Both the position numbers and the translations under genes were made by a program. 64,000 nucleotides of DNA from the NCBI GenBank assembly GCA_002731275.1, contig PCBK01000168.1, positions 1-64,000 on the forward strand. Reading direction: 5' to 3'. This document shows positions 12,301 through 18,312 of the stretch, piece after piece. Below the pieces are notes generated by a model. It was not told where the DNA came from and made no database searches. It was given only the letters and a program-made list of their open reading frames with translations. The stretch's first letter is position 1. Each line of letters starts with the position of its first letter. The DNA comes from Deltaproteobacteria bacterium. Its GTDB lineage: Bacteria > Myxococcota_C > UBA6777.

Positions 12301-14434
12301 GATTGGATGTGGTGCTACCTGGGGTGAATGTGACCTTACTTCCTGATGGTGACGAGACCATATTGAAGTTATCAACATCCAATGGCAGGGGGTCAATCCA
12401 CGAGACTGTGGTGTCTTTGGTACCCGTGTTTTTGAGTGTTACTGTGTAAGTGAGCTGGTCACCGGGCTCTGCGCGGCCACCGTTGTCGTCCTTCACGGTC
12501 TTGCTTGACGTCGTGAAGTTCGGTTTGTAGGAGACTGTTACGACGGTTGGGTCATTACGTGGGGGCGTGGTGGGATCGTCTGTCTTCAAACTCGCAGCAA
12601 CTGAGGGGACACTGCCTTCACCTTGGTTGGAGATCAATTGTCCATCGATCTGATCAGCGCTAATCCCTGCGGCGACAAATTCGGCTTCTGTAAAGATCCT
12701 GACAGAGAACGCGATCTTTGCAGGAGTTCCTACAGGTATCGTCATATTGTCGACGACGATACGACCTGTTCCGTTGGCACCACCTGTCGCGCTTGACTGG
12801 TTGGTACCAGAAGAGAAGAACACAGAGCCTGCGATCAATTTGACGAACTTGGGCAGATCATCTGTAAAGCGGACACCTGGGGCAGGGGAGCCACCGACGT
12901 TTGTCGCTTCGATTTCGTAGGTGATGGTGTCACCGGGACGATAGGGACCGTTGGGGGTTGTCAGGTTTTTTGCGGTCTTGGTGAATCGTCCGAGCTGTGG
13001 GGCGCGGAGGGTTGTAACGACAGTGTTGCTCGTGGTGGAGCCTACATCATCTGCCCTGACCGTAAATGTGTTGGAGATACTGCGAGACGCTGGTGTCCCT
13101 GTGATACGGACCTGGAAGGTGATCTCGCGATCGTTGTCACCGCGAAAGTCGATCGTGCCGAGGTTGATCCCGTTGACAAGCGCGCTTGTTCCACCGACGT
13201 CTGTGACGAGTTTTCCATCGACGCGGGTGCTGTTGGGGATGTAAGAGGTGTTGGCGGGGATGCTGTCTTGGACGACGACGTTCTTGCCTTCGAGTGAGCC
13301 GCTGTTGGTCACCCGGAGGGTGTAAGTGAGGGTGTTTCCTACACTTGCGTTGAGCTTATCGACGCGTTTATTGGTGTTTCTGTTTCGGAAGTTGGGGCTG
13401 AGGGTGTCGATCGAGACGAGGACGTACCCCATAAAGACGGATTCACCGTTACCATCTGGGACAATGCCGTCCCCTGTCCCTAAGACGATCTGGGCCGACG
13501 AGTCTCCTGGTTTGATCAGGTTGAGGCCAGTCTGTCCGATGTTAAAAGTATCGAGGTCGACCCCTAGCGCGATCGTCGAGTTCCAGATGTTACCAGGAGG
13601 GTTGTGTGGTGTCGCTGAAGACAGTCGCGTACCACTCGGAGATGTGTTGGAGCGAAATCTGATGAAGTCCGCGTGGTTCGATGGTTCGGGAGGGGAGCCG
13701 AGGAACTCATCACCTTCGAGACCAAAATAGGTGAATGTTCCTTGTGGTGGGTTTCCGACCTTGAAGCCTTGGAGGGTGAAGCTGGTGATACCAGAGCCTG
13801 AGATTTGCTCATCCATGTGCAGGAAGCCATCGTAGAGCACGATGTCCCGACGGATGGTGAAGGTTGGACTCTCCCACACGACGACCATCGACCACGCTGC
13901 GTAGCGGGCCTGACAGATCCGTGGGTTGGTATTACAGTTACCGGGTTTGGCCTTGACGCCACCGAGTGTGTATGTACCACCGATGACACCGCCACCTTGG
14001 CTTTGGATTAGGTTTTTGATGTTGGCCCGGCAGTAAAAGAAGCCACCTTGTGATTGGACGCTTTGGCAATCTGCGGCGCTCGCTGTGACTGTGACTTTTT
14101 GACCGTTGGCGAGGGTAAAGTCGACTGTGCGGTCAACTGTCCCGTCGATGGAGCCTGTCCACCAGACATAGGCATCGGTCAATTTGGCGTCAAATGGGAG
14201 CCCTGTGACTCTCGCGGAGCTTTGTGGCAACAAGATGTCGTTGACGTTTCCGGGAGGGCTTGCGGACATCAGGGTGTTACCGACACCAACTGCGCCACCA
14301 AATACACGATATGTCTTGAGAGTTTTTGGGGTGGTTCCTTCCACCAAGGCATACGCCGGCTGGGCCAGGATAGACAACCATCCCAGGCATAACAATGCAC
14401 CCAACACAACACGGTAGCCCCAAAATACATTCAT
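380..14434 (-). CDS. Giant surface protein: about 17 DUF11 repeats, SdrB-like domains, OmpA-like domain, C-terminal beta-barrel
   Basis: About 4,684 residues. An ATG at 14434, eight bases after AGAGG, starts a signal peptide (MNVFWGYRVVLGALL...); a GTG one codon upstream is less well spaced. After a roughly 340-residue N-terminal domain, about 16 DUF11-like repeats (PGDTxxYTIxxxNTG, then DDPST linkers) run from residue about 350 to 2580. They are followed by an SdrB-like domain (about 2600), a Cys cluster (about 2740), another DUF11 (about 2870) and a second SdrB/carboxypeptidase-regulatory-like domain (about 3020). Next come a very basic stretch and an OmpA-like segment (about 3340-3415), a Lys/Pro linker (about 3590-3645), and a final roughly 900-residue region rich in alternating strands that ends in Phe (VIGKF), typical of an outer-membrane barrel. 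DUF11 repeats are known adhesive or stalk modules. I infer a barrel-anchored surface fibre; the ligand is unknown. Confidence 0.9.
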   Translation of the reverse strand: MNVFWGYRVVLGALLCLGWLSILAQPAYALVEGTTPKTLKTYRVFGGAVGVGNTLMSASPPGNVNDILLPQSSARVTGLPFDAKLTDAYVWWTGSIDGTVDRTVDFTLANGQKVTVTASAADCQSVQSQGGFFYCRANIKNLIQSQGGGVIGGTYTLGGVKAKPGNCNTNPRICQARYAAWSMVVVWESPTFTIRRDIVLYDGFLHMDEQISGSGITSFTLQGFKVGNPPQGTFTYFGLEGDEFLGSPPEPSNHADFIRFRSNTSPSGTRLSSATPHNPPGNIWNSTIALGVDLDTFNIGQTGLNLIKPGDSSAQIVLGTGDGIVPDGNGESVFMGYVLVSIDTLSPNFRNRNTNKRVDKLNASVGNTLTYTLRVTNSGSLEGKNVVVQDSIPANTSYIPNSTRVDGKLVTDVGGTSALVNGINLGTIDFRGDNDREITFQVRITGTPASRSISNTFTVRADDVGSTTSNTVVTTLRAPQLGRFTKTAKNLTTPNGPYRPGDTITYEIEATNVGGSPAPGVRFTDDLPKFVKLIAGSVFFSSGTNQSSATGGANGTGRIVVDNMTIPVGTPAKIAFSVRIFTEAEFVAAGISADQIDGQLISNQGEGSVPSVAASLKTDDPTTPPRNDPTVVTVSYKPNFTTSSKTVKDDNGGRAEPGDQLTYTVTLKNTGTKDTTVSWIDPLPLDVDNFNMVSSPSGSKVTFTPGSTTSNPKVAGRLSITGITLARGATQTIVFTVKIAQNVANATPITNIGTVQDEKSPLKLALSSQTLVVVAGPILATSSKTVTDVNGGQIAPNDVLRYTIRVANTGNRPATDVVIEDPIDSNLEQVTPANGGQFANGKITWNKTTTPALASIAPGATVTLTFTAKIKASAPDGAAISNQANITTPGLPNSTPTDDPSTPKQDDATAVLVVAKPALASTKTFTDANGAPARPGDTINYTIVVRNTGTGAATDIIVSDPLNSNLINVTPGQGGRFQNGTIVWDKTTTPALASLLPGASTTLTFSAQLRNPYVGDPKLSNQASIVAKDVSRVVSDDPNVAGTTDPTIINVQLNPQPKISKVVRDLNGGDAVPGDTLQYTITIQGGGDTTLADVIVEDAIDSNLDQITPGQGGQFANGKITWNKTTTPALATLSPTQTATLTFTARVKAGTADQTTINNQADVKATGIATTFKSDDPSKPGTQDVTSIVVRSRADLSQSTKTVADINGGQVLPGDTLSYTITIRNTGNVAATNVRIVDAIQSDLVSPTPGQGGRIAGANITWDRSTTATLASIAPGASVTLSFTAQVKSPIANGTVIKNQATIQSDTSAPAQSDDPSTPTVGDSTDVTVVSGPTFAETTKAVEDVNGGKLVPGDTVRYTIVVKNTGTDVARQVKITDKVDTTKLTSVTPGQGGRFAAGTITWDATTTPALATMAVNGDITLTFTATVISTAKNGDEIANQAFVSSQTITTPEPSDDPRTNDKDDATKINVVAGSDLSDTTKSVTDNNGGSVQPGDTLTYTIVVKNTGTGVAANVIVTDKIDSNLDTINPGQGGQFANGTITWNTTTTPALASIAQNGQVTLTFTARVVPGTKFDTEINNQAEAKASDLPNAVPSDDPSTTALDDPTTIKVGGNPVLTATKAASKQGGGNYEPGDTVTYTIVVKNGGNRPATNVTISDSIDTNLENITPQNGGTFNSTTRQLLWNIPTIAAGGSATVTFTARIKQGLFNGVAIDNQANVTSAEVTTAVPSDDPSTPAAQDATRIVIQSEQKLIFTKTASFTSPLRPGDTVLYTLKVDNQGRTPLAQLTVTDPIDPNLENIQTGQGGQFANGTVTWSPTTTSALGQLNAGQSVTLTFRARVKTSTQDGTVIKNQGTLKSAGQSFTVFSDNPSTAATGDSTDVTVSFPNLSGSTKEVKDLNGGTFEPGDTVEYTITLRNTSSSPVRSVTVTDKVDTTNLEAITPGQGGQLSGDTITWTAARFAALARVEQNSPVVLTFTAKIKANVADKTVVSNQAVAKSSDLDKDKLTDDPSTQQAEDPTNFEVLRAPNLTSFTKEAKDAQGKVITKAKPGDALTYTITLTNNGSRPATNVTITDPIDTQLTSVVPDQGGQLANGTITWNATTTPALASIAPGQSVTLSFKAVIDPQTTNGYGLRNQASVTSTEITTAQPSDDPSVAGDQDPTIVTVGSLPTLATSTKAVEVVGGGAAQAGSTLRYTIRVINSGAASAFQVRLRDTTPQFTEYVANSLRLNGTVVPGSTNPLENGLFVNSPRAGTPQGVILANDGAPPNDEVAVVTFDVKIKEGTPLTAVVENVGILEGRDLPPVNTNAVKTTLNGGPLLDDTDKQVRIVEDKQTQGVADPGDTLEYTITIRNSGEAANNLVFRDAIPDNSKYVTGSITVDGNTQTDNSGDDEAEFQAGTGPNGTLFVRRTSLAKGGSMTITFRVTIEGGDLISNQGTVNADKTQAELTDADRDDANGDQPTEIPVGKKQLITATKQVFDVNGGDYNPGDVVEYRITVTNSGLVPLASIKVTDVMPTNMTFVQDSAKGPGTVAFDENTKTLTFSDITLDPSASATVLFRAKIADGVSIGTRITNVAKYSAPQVAERDAEVSFEINNTGRNTTLEGLVFQDYGAPDTNYDANFDEVLADFKIKLFRPDNLQTPVKEGVSGQDGKYSLSGVPSLKYKLRYYTSNDVQFGEFDIDLSAGGTITRNIIVQPTGRIFNSESGAMVQDANVYVVDSRLSQTICKFDKDCQNDGLCVRNKLSDADGKCASKIDSTKMLENQQGQKTNALGMYKFTLPVSAFAYRIVVRPGDPSLAFPSDKLRFQSQTAKYDAAKSGQIVTQAKPNLQNQQESRDYHVTFSVEEEGKVIQNNHIPLDFWRNLLILTKKASKRVVTVGDIITYTLTLENRSPAELKYDPKTKLGGIYFTDILPRGFRLLPLSVKMTRADGKVVLPIAKPLVTTKDGKRQETLASRLLRYGPFTLPGQSTLTLRYQTVVKPNLPIGQYVNIAYVHNEAGTALSEQAKAVVQVSYDPIFDQGTVLGKVFCDKNSNRKQEATDVGIQGVRLYLDNGHYAVTDMFGKYHIQGIDPGNHLLKIDKQTLPPGSKLIDTPYQIFYTTRGLVRKINYAVSCRSATSGIQKVMLTNKKAIQLGYKKKIIPPKPLTLKGSVYGPRLTLNGSQRALPVSNLAVSKPNDLGDYSPNAAPDFPTKKGRLTHPLVFHIRVAAGVRPANWRLAIYRRGVGNKMGNMVHSMRGVGTPPPFIKWNGRNGAGKRVLGARKQYVARFTLSTLDGSLSQSAPRVFGVGVTSVPNKVLFSRRFPGRWMGRRGIRVRGRLRRSLRRLRRKLRKLMKRPDTSLYVEVHHHNRLRRQRALFLTVRRAASLLTYMKRLLKVKEERIISQGFGSSKPKLPNITRRNRRQNLRIIVRVEQKMKPTKSSLTPLSFNAKVLLNDLSLPLDKRGRFSHTLKPPFNKKTRLRIWTPQGHHIDLSLFKLQKVPTLPRKMSHRYRFKRQWKRSLRNWRRTLRKRRQLASGKTGQHYPVLHPSVVFSKDRLLFSFKEAANHIAQKDKEARPLFSLSLASSRSKQWKRKWLAQAKTGGTLRTAPPKRTAVKSKKPTQKKGVAPWKTRAGKGKTPKANAKKPKARKKPKVRKKPKKPQFMTVPVAKAKDVLASRLRIKLPPQGAVIRTDSIRLSGITHPTNKLKINGVDIKTDKKGHFSANVPVKHGQKKLRVVTIDTEGNKGLIEWPVAVNLNRMFLMAFAEATFGAGNNRLEGLTSIAKAEGNGLLFHGRAALYVKGQMQGKHILKKLFKKIRYTAYIDTPKRQALENFYQQLIDPERYYPIYGDSGQQVQDVKARGFRFTGPGDQQYHFPVYVLVEADRSKLLVGNFRTELKGIELNRYDRTFYGVDIDFKKRFAKHFDTRVRVFLSDGDQEQMRAHVQLRGTGGSLYYLRHSSIIEGSEQIRLTIRDKDSGIILKTIPLQRNQDYVIQYFDGRVFFKHPVTSVVDSFIITQHNLHMTLDGNPVFIEADYEHRSQEGTNGLAVGVRVQQGIYDKLKVGFTFAHEGRATGGPANYQMWGFDAQFKWNKNTHLVAEFARSSSFGTQSFFSEDGGLNFRPLQYFNQNLFAPNNPANSGAPAEGNAFLVRGQTELGELMKWKNVKVHIGGYFAHRDRGFFASGQAPEQGTTKGGALVNITLMKKHQIQLKYDGGDLLQYDLVSGKTYQLERHIGNIQYSYAFTKKLDVVIQYSHTTNYSGLDGLTLHGNFITLGANWRVHKILQLMLKQQLAFATTSRAPLVENDHFATTLGLNLLVLRSRSVDQDRYLDTYLTGTGTLRWSGNHAASIGIKSQLSETASTYIREEVTIAQQSTGLTNTLVVGASNKVGKNGRVYGEYQIDGSYSGENSRAVVGLSHLFPLWKGIFLGVGLERGQFLDPRSGNSSRTVGRVAFQLTRWKNLKASGRYELRFDDGDENRQGSDRIQFVTFNSVTWQFTKDLHFLARLNFATTFNYGLNEGTGGAEGELLEFSVGMAYRPVRYDWVQVLLKYTNRQEMRPVGLTNNSSSRTSKEVISLVPMFELPLRLQFVDQIAMKFQQENVPGMQTASSIVLLWINRLNFHLIKKLDVGLEYRFLWQWQGSGSEPLDRHYMFDHGLLIEVAYNVHKYVHVGVGYNFSSFSDNLFLDDNRDYSGFFLRVIGKF

Positions 14435-14493
14435 CACAGCGACCTCTACTCATTCATAATTGTACAACGTCCCAGCTACACCGGAACTTTCAT

Positions 14494-14524
14494 CTATCCC
14501 ACGTGCTTCAAAGTGCGTGGATAG
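14494..14524 (-). promoter_or_regulatory. Stem-loop in the leader of the giant surface-protein gene
   Basis: CTATCCCACG (14494-14503) and CGTGGATAG (14516-14524) pair over 9 bp with one bulged C and a loop of about 12 nt. It lies 60 bases upstream of the ATG and downstream of the predicted promoter, so it would be transcribed. The position suits a translational or mRNA-stability element, but this is inference. Confidence 0.35.
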
Positions 14525-14602
14525 CTCGCGTTCTTTGTATTCTTTGACAGCGTGGAAGTCTTCTCCCACACTTCATTTTATCCCTTTTCTTTTGGGAGTC
14601 GC

Positions 14603-14632
14603 ATTATACCCAAAAGCACCTCATGAATCCAA
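14603..14632 (-). promoter_or_regulatory. Candidate promoter of the giant surface-protein gene
   Basis: Reading the minus strand, TTGGAT (14632-14627) is followed after 18 bases by a perfect TATAAT (14608-14603). It would leave a leader of about 160 nt before the ATG at 14434. The -10 matches fully and the -35 only in its TTG. Confidence 0.45.
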
Positions 14633-14834
14633 GAGGGACGACTACTTTGTTTTTATTTGTGTTTTTTTAGAGATACAAAAAGACGTATTGTGTTGTACAC
14701 AACGAGAGGGTGAAATGATGTGAGGAGATGTTGTGTTTTTGTGGAGTGGTGTTGAGAAAGAAACTGTTGGAGAATGTTGATGAAGATTGAATTGGAGAAG
14801 GAGATTGGAAAAGAAGGGTAGAAGGGAAAAAATG

Positions 14835-14907
<73 letters not shown>

Positions 14908-14920
14908 AGGACGTTTCATC

Positions 14921-14949
14921 CTTCTACGGATCAGACCTTTTTCTGTCAA
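14921..14949 (-). promoter_or_regulatory. Promoter of tRNA-Ala
   Basis: On the minus strand a perfect TTGACA (14949-14944) is followed by a 17-base spacer and TAGAAG (14926-14921). Transcription would begin about 7 bases upstream of the mature tRNA 5' end at 14907. Confidence 0.6.
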
Positions 14950-15034
14950 GGTTTTTTTTGTATATGTCCGATGTCGTAGGGAAAGTTTATCGTTTGCCTT
15001 CCTCACCGTCGTGGTCATTTTTGGGTGAGAGGGC

Positions 15035-15250
15035 TCACAGCTCTTTGCAGCTTCCTTCGACACAGCGTTGGTCTTGGTGACAATCTTCTTTTGATTTGCA
15101 TTGATTGATACAGTAGCCACGAGGACCGCAGATCATGGAACCTTTACAGTCTCGGCTAAACTTGCATTTGATTTGCTTGCTACAAGTCGCACCCATCAAA
15201 GTGCCAGCGGTCATCAACACGATCAAACAAAATCCAAGGATCTTTCTCAC
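15035..15250 (-). CDS. Small exported Cys-rich protein
   Basis: 71 residues from a GTG at 15250, chosen because GGAGAG lies four bases upstream; no downstream ATG retains the signal sequence. The N-terminus (VRKILGFCLIVLMTAG...) is a signal peptide. The segment LMGATC is not a good lipobox, so lipidation is uncertain. The mature part has regularly spaced cysteines (CKFSRDC, CGPRGYC, CKSKEDC, CVEGSC) resembling the disulphide modules at the N-termini of the Cys-rich and WD40 lipoproteins elsewhere in this window. It sits alone between two tRNA genes. No known function. Confidence 0.65.
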   Translation of the reverse strand: MRKILGFCLIVLMTAGTLMGATCSKQIKCKFSRDCKGSMICGPRGYCINQCKSKEDCHQDQRCVEGSCKEL

Positions 15251-15464
15251 TTTTCTCTCCACGTGTACGAATGGGATGAGCACAACAGCCACAACGAAAT
15301 ACGTTGTCTTTTGTATGCTCGCTCGTAGACATCAAGTATGACACGAACTATCGCATATGACAAAGATTCTGCTTTGAAGTCTTTTTGGCAAGGGAATGTT
15401 TTGTGTGAAAGAAATGATTTTGTGATATAGATGGAGTTTGGAAATGATGAAGGGGGGAGGGATA

Positions 15465-15538
15465 TGGGCGATACTGGACTCGAACCAGTGACCTCTTGCA
15501 TGTCAAGCAAGCACTCTAACCACCTGAGCTAATCGCCC
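15465..15538 (-). tRNA. tRNA-Val (anticodon GAC)
   Basis: A 74-nt cloverleaf on the minus strand. The acceptor stem pairs GGGCGAT with ATCGCCC, then discriminator A. The anticodon arm CTTGC-TTGACAT-GCAAG gives anticodon GAC, and the T-arm carries GGTTCGAGTCC. CCA is not encoded. Confidence 0.95.
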
Positions 15539-15553
15539 TCAAAAGTGTTGTGG

Positions 15554-15582
15554 CTTTTAACATAGCCCCTGAAACTTGTCAA
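15554..15582 (-). promoter_or_regulatory. Promoter of tRNA-Val
   Basis: On the minus strand a perfect TTGACA (15582-15577), a 17-base spacer and TAAAAG (15559-15554). It lies between the Kelch gene stop and the tRNA and has the same geometry as the tRNA-Ala promoter. Confidence 0.6.
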
Positions 15583-15600
15583 CGACTTTTTTGTAAATGT

Positions 15601-16755
15601 TTAAAACGGCGAAGAAAAAACTTCCACAGTGGAGGAGGCGCCGAAGGCTTGTTTGGTCGCACCTCCTGGCACATAGATCTTGTTTTGGATGCTCGCGGCT
15701 TCCATTCCGTGTCGTGGAAGCGGCATGGGGGCCAATGTATGCCACGTTTGTGTTTCTGTATCAAAGGCTTCTGTCTGTGGGAAGACGCCCGTTGTGTTGT
15801 TGGCTCCCTCTCCACCAAAGACAAAGATCACCTTGCCAACCGTCGCATACGCGACGCCCCCTCGGGAGGTCGGCATCGATGGACCTTTGCTCCATTTTTT
15901 CGCGACAGTGTCGAAGATGTCGACATCTGTTACGTGGCTTTTGATCGGTCCCTTACGACCTCCGATCACGTAAAATTTCTTGCCAATGGCTGCGCTCGCC
16001 ATGTGATCACGAATGGCAGGAAGGGGAGGTAGATCTTGCCAAGTCTCTTGTACAGGATCGTACACGGAGACCTCTGCGAGCGCTTTGTTTGCCCTCAAAC
16101 CACCTGCGAGATAAATCTTTCCATCGATCACACCGACAGCCGAAGAACCACGCTCTTTTCCTGCTGGCATGGACTTTTTTTCATCCCATTTGTCTTTACT
16201 TGGATCGTAGACAAAGATCCGACCACGCTCCGAAAAGGAGATCGAGATGAGGAATCCCACAATGTAGATCTTGCCGTCCAAAACCGCTGCGTTTGCGTGG
16301 TGAAGAGGGACTGGAAGATCCGCGTGTTGTGTCCAGGTGTCTGTGCTTGGGTCGTAGGACTCGACTGTCGCAACTGTCCGTGCACGATCATCAAAGCCTC
16401 CAAGTACGTATATTTTTCCTCCCAACGCAACGACCGCTGTCTCTTGGCGTGGGGTCGGCATCTGTTTGAGCGTTTTCCATGCTCCTGTCGAAGGCACATC
16501 CGGCGGTCTTGAGACCTCTTTGGGCTGCTCTTCTGCTGGTCTCTCTTGTGTAGATGCGTCTTGTGTCGGCTCAGTTGTGCCTTCATTCAATGGCTCGGTA
16601 GTGCCTTCGTTGAACGTCTCCGTTGTATGCTCTTTGTGGGTGTGTGACTCCGTGCCTGCTTCTGTCTGCTCCGAAGGTGTGACGTTTGTCGTCGGACACC
16701 CCGCGAGCCAAAAGAGTGAGAGGCTGGCAGCACAGCACATGAAGATGGTTCTCAT
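15601..16755 (-). CDS. Kelch-repeat lipoprotein
   Basis: 384 residues. The N-terminus has a lipoprotein signal with lipobox LAGC (Cys about residue 20). A Thr/Glu-rich flexible linker (about 25-85, with repeats of EGTTEP) follows. Six Kelch motifs then make up the rest, each with a conserved GKIYVLGG-type strand, a downstream YDP or FDT, and a Trp starting the next unit. Six motifs fit a closed six-bladed propeller. The start ATG is preceded by AAGGAA. Kelch propellers are binding scaffolds; the ligand is unknown. The linker suggests a propeller held away from the membrane. The gene is transcribed towards tRNA-Val. Confidence 0.85.
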   Translation of the reverse strand: MRTIFMCCAASLSLFWLAGCPTTNVTPSEQTEAGTESHTHKEHTTETFNEGTTEPLNEGTTEPTQDASTQERPAEEQPKEVSRPPDVPSTGAWKTLKQMPTPRQETAVVALGGKIYVLGGFDDRARTVATVESYDPSTDTWTQHADLPVPLHHANAAVLDGKIYIVGFLISISFSERGRIFVYDPSKDKWDEKKSMPAGKERGSSAVGVIDGKIYLAGGLRANKALAEVSVYDPVQETWQDLPPLPAIRDHMASAAIGKKFYVIGGRKGPIKSHVTDVDIFDTVAKKWSKGPSMPTSRGGVAYATVGKVIFVFGGEGANNTTGVFPQTEAFDTETQTWHTLAPMPLPRHGMEAASIQNKIYVPGGATKQAFGASSTVEVFSSPF

Positions 16756-16991
16756 GCAGACTGTTCCTTTTTGTTGGTGTTTGTATTTTGCACCGGCATG
16801 GAGTGAGGATAGAAAGTCATGAGGAGAAGGTCAAGATTGACGAAATTTTGCCTTTGGTATAGAAGCTTGAGTCTTGGATCGAGATCGGCTAGTCTGTGCC
16901 TGAAAAGCGAGACAAAGCAGTCCCTCTTTTGGCTTGAAAAACGATACAGTGTTTATGGCGTCCATATAGATGAGAGGAAAAGGAAGGCAGT

Positions 16992-17486
16992 ATGCAGCGG
17001 TTGTTTGAGATGCGAAGCTTCAGATTGGGTCTGGGGATGGCGTTGGCGATTGTGACGTGTGGAAGTGTGTGGCTGTTTGCCCAACCAAATCGCGCACAAT
17101 GTCAACGGATGGAGAACAATTATGTCGGCGCACAGCGCTGTCGTGGTTGTCACGAGTCCGAATATAAAGTCTGGAAACAATCGGCACACGCGAAGGCCTT
17201 CGATGTGTTGCCCAAAAACGAGCGCAACAACACGGCTTGTTTGCAATGTCATTCCATAGGGACCGCCGTGCACGTGCAAGGTGTGCAGTGTGAGAGCTGT
17301 CACGGCCCTGGGCGCTATTATTCAAAGCCTGAAGTGATGGTCGACTCTACTCTCGCACGCTCTGTGGGATTAAAAGTCCCACGGGGTGGACGTGCCTGTC
17401 TGACTTGCCACAAAACCTCTCCAAAAGTCCGCAAGTTCCACTATCGCTCCATGTGGAAAAAGATCGCACACGGGCGCAAAAAGTAA
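16992..17486 (+). CDS. Tetraheme cytochrome c (cytochrome c554-like)
   Basis: 164 residues with an N-terminal signal or anchor segment (hydrophobic about 13-30). Four CxxCH haem-attachment motifs are visible: CRGCH (50), CLQCH (83), CESCH (100) and CLTCH (136). The spacing and the GxxRCxxCHxxEYxxWxxSxHA opening match the cytochrome c554/NapC-type multihaem family that moves electrons in the periplasm. The start ATG has AAGG six bases upstream; a second ATG at codon 7 would give a more typical signal peptide. Two membrane-protein genes follow closely on the same strand, so an operon for electron transfer or haem-protein assembly is likely. Confidence 0.85.
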   Translation: MQRLFEMRSFRLGLGMALAIVTCGSVWLFAQPNRAQCQRMENNYVGAQRCRGCHESEYKVWKQSAHAKAFDVLPKNERNNTACLQCHSIGTAVHVQGVQCESCHGPGRYYSKPEVMVDSTLARSVGLKVPRGGRACLTCHKTSPKVRKFHYRSMWKKIAHGRKK

Positions 17487-17552
17487 TCTCTGAAACCTCT
17501 CTACTATCCCTTCTCTCCGGTGCTTCTATCTCTGTACGAAAGGATCTGGGGC

Positions 17553-18293
17553 ATGAGTCCGTCCAAAAAAGAACGAATATTGCAAAAGATCGTCCCCCGT
17601 CAACAAAGCCAGGGGCTCGTCGATACACTCTGGTCAATCGCGCTGTCCAAGGAGGCTTTGCTGCTGCTCGCGTGTTGTCTGACTGTGTTTTCATTGCTCA
17701 AGGCGACCGCCACATGGTGGGGGACGACTCCTGAGCGTCTTCTCGCCTATCTCGGTGGGATGCGTGTGGAGAGTCTCTTTTGGGGTGTGTTGTTCTTCGT
17801 CCTGCTCGCGCACCTGCTAGAGCGTCTCTTTCGCTTGTGGGGTCCCACACAGCTGCCTCTTCGTGCCGAACTTCAGAGCTGGCAGCGATATCATCTGCTC
17901 AAAGACGAAGGCGCTTTGACGTGGGATGATGTCAAAGAAGGTGTGGAAGCCTCCTTTGGCGATGTACGGATGCGTGGTGATGTTGGATGGGCTGAGCGCG
18001 GAAGAGGGGCCCTGATTGGTGAAATTTGGGTGCTCGGTGCGGTCGCGATCTCCATCGGCGCGCTTGGTCTGTCGATGTTTTCCCCGCTCCCGATCCCTTG
18101 GTCACGGGTTGTCATGGTGATGATGCCTTGGCTCGGTTTTGGTCTGTTTATGCAGATGTATGAACCTTATCGTTGTGTGGCTTTCTGGCAAGAGGATGAT
18201 CGTACGTTTCTCTGGGGTTGCAGTGCGCGGGGAGGCCTGCTCCTGGAAGAGGAGCTTGAAGACATCCACGAAGAACTTCTCGAACGAGTGTAG
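17553..18293 (+). CDS. Membrane protein, possibly ResB-like cytochrome c biogenesis factor
   Basis: 246 residues from the ATG at 17553, which follows AAGGA by about eight bases; an in-frame GTG at 17520 has no ribosome site. There are four hydrophobic segments: about 33-50 (after KEALLLL), 73-92, 150-175 and 182-200. The third has the ResB-like feel of a Gly-rich helix after a basic loop (GRGALIGEIWVLGAVAISIGA). The C-terminus is acidic. ResB works with CcsA to deliver haem to apocytochromes. Similarity here is faint and the protein is shorter than typical ResB. It directly follows the tetraheme cytochrome gene. Confidence 0.5.
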   Translation: MSPSKKERILQKIVPRQQSQGLVDTLWSIALSKEALLLLACCLTVFSLLKATATWWGTTPERLLAYLGGMRVESLFWGVLFFVLLAHLLERLFRLWGPTQLPLRAELQSWQRYHLLKDEGALTWDDVKEGVEASFGDVRMRGDVGWAERGRGALIGEIWVLGAVAISIGALGLSMFSPLPIPWSRVVMVMMPWLGFGLFMQMYEPYRCVAFWQEDDRTFLWGCSARGGLLLEEELEDIHEELLERV

Positions 18294-18312
18294 TGAAGAG
18301 AGAGGATTGATC

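Larger units (their letters stand above)
14438..14834. other. Intergenic region, no gene
   Basis: These roughly 400 bases separate the giant gene from tRNA-Ala. I see no convincing coding frame; the open frames here lack plausible starts or cross the tRNA. It holds a likely minus-strand promoter (14603-14632) and a stem-loop (14494-14524) that would fall in the giant gene's leader. The part nearest the tRNA is purine-rich on the plus strand and has no recognisable signal. Confidence 0.6.

Noticed and set aside
6900-12550. Regularly spaced repeats considered as a CRISPR array
   Set aside because: The repeats are about 400 bases apart, lie in one open frame and encode DUF11 domains; there are no cas genes.
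16837-16863. TTGACG...TATAGA as promoter of the tetraheme cytochrome
   Set aside because: The spacer is only 15 bases, outside the usual 16-18 range, so it is not listed as a feature.
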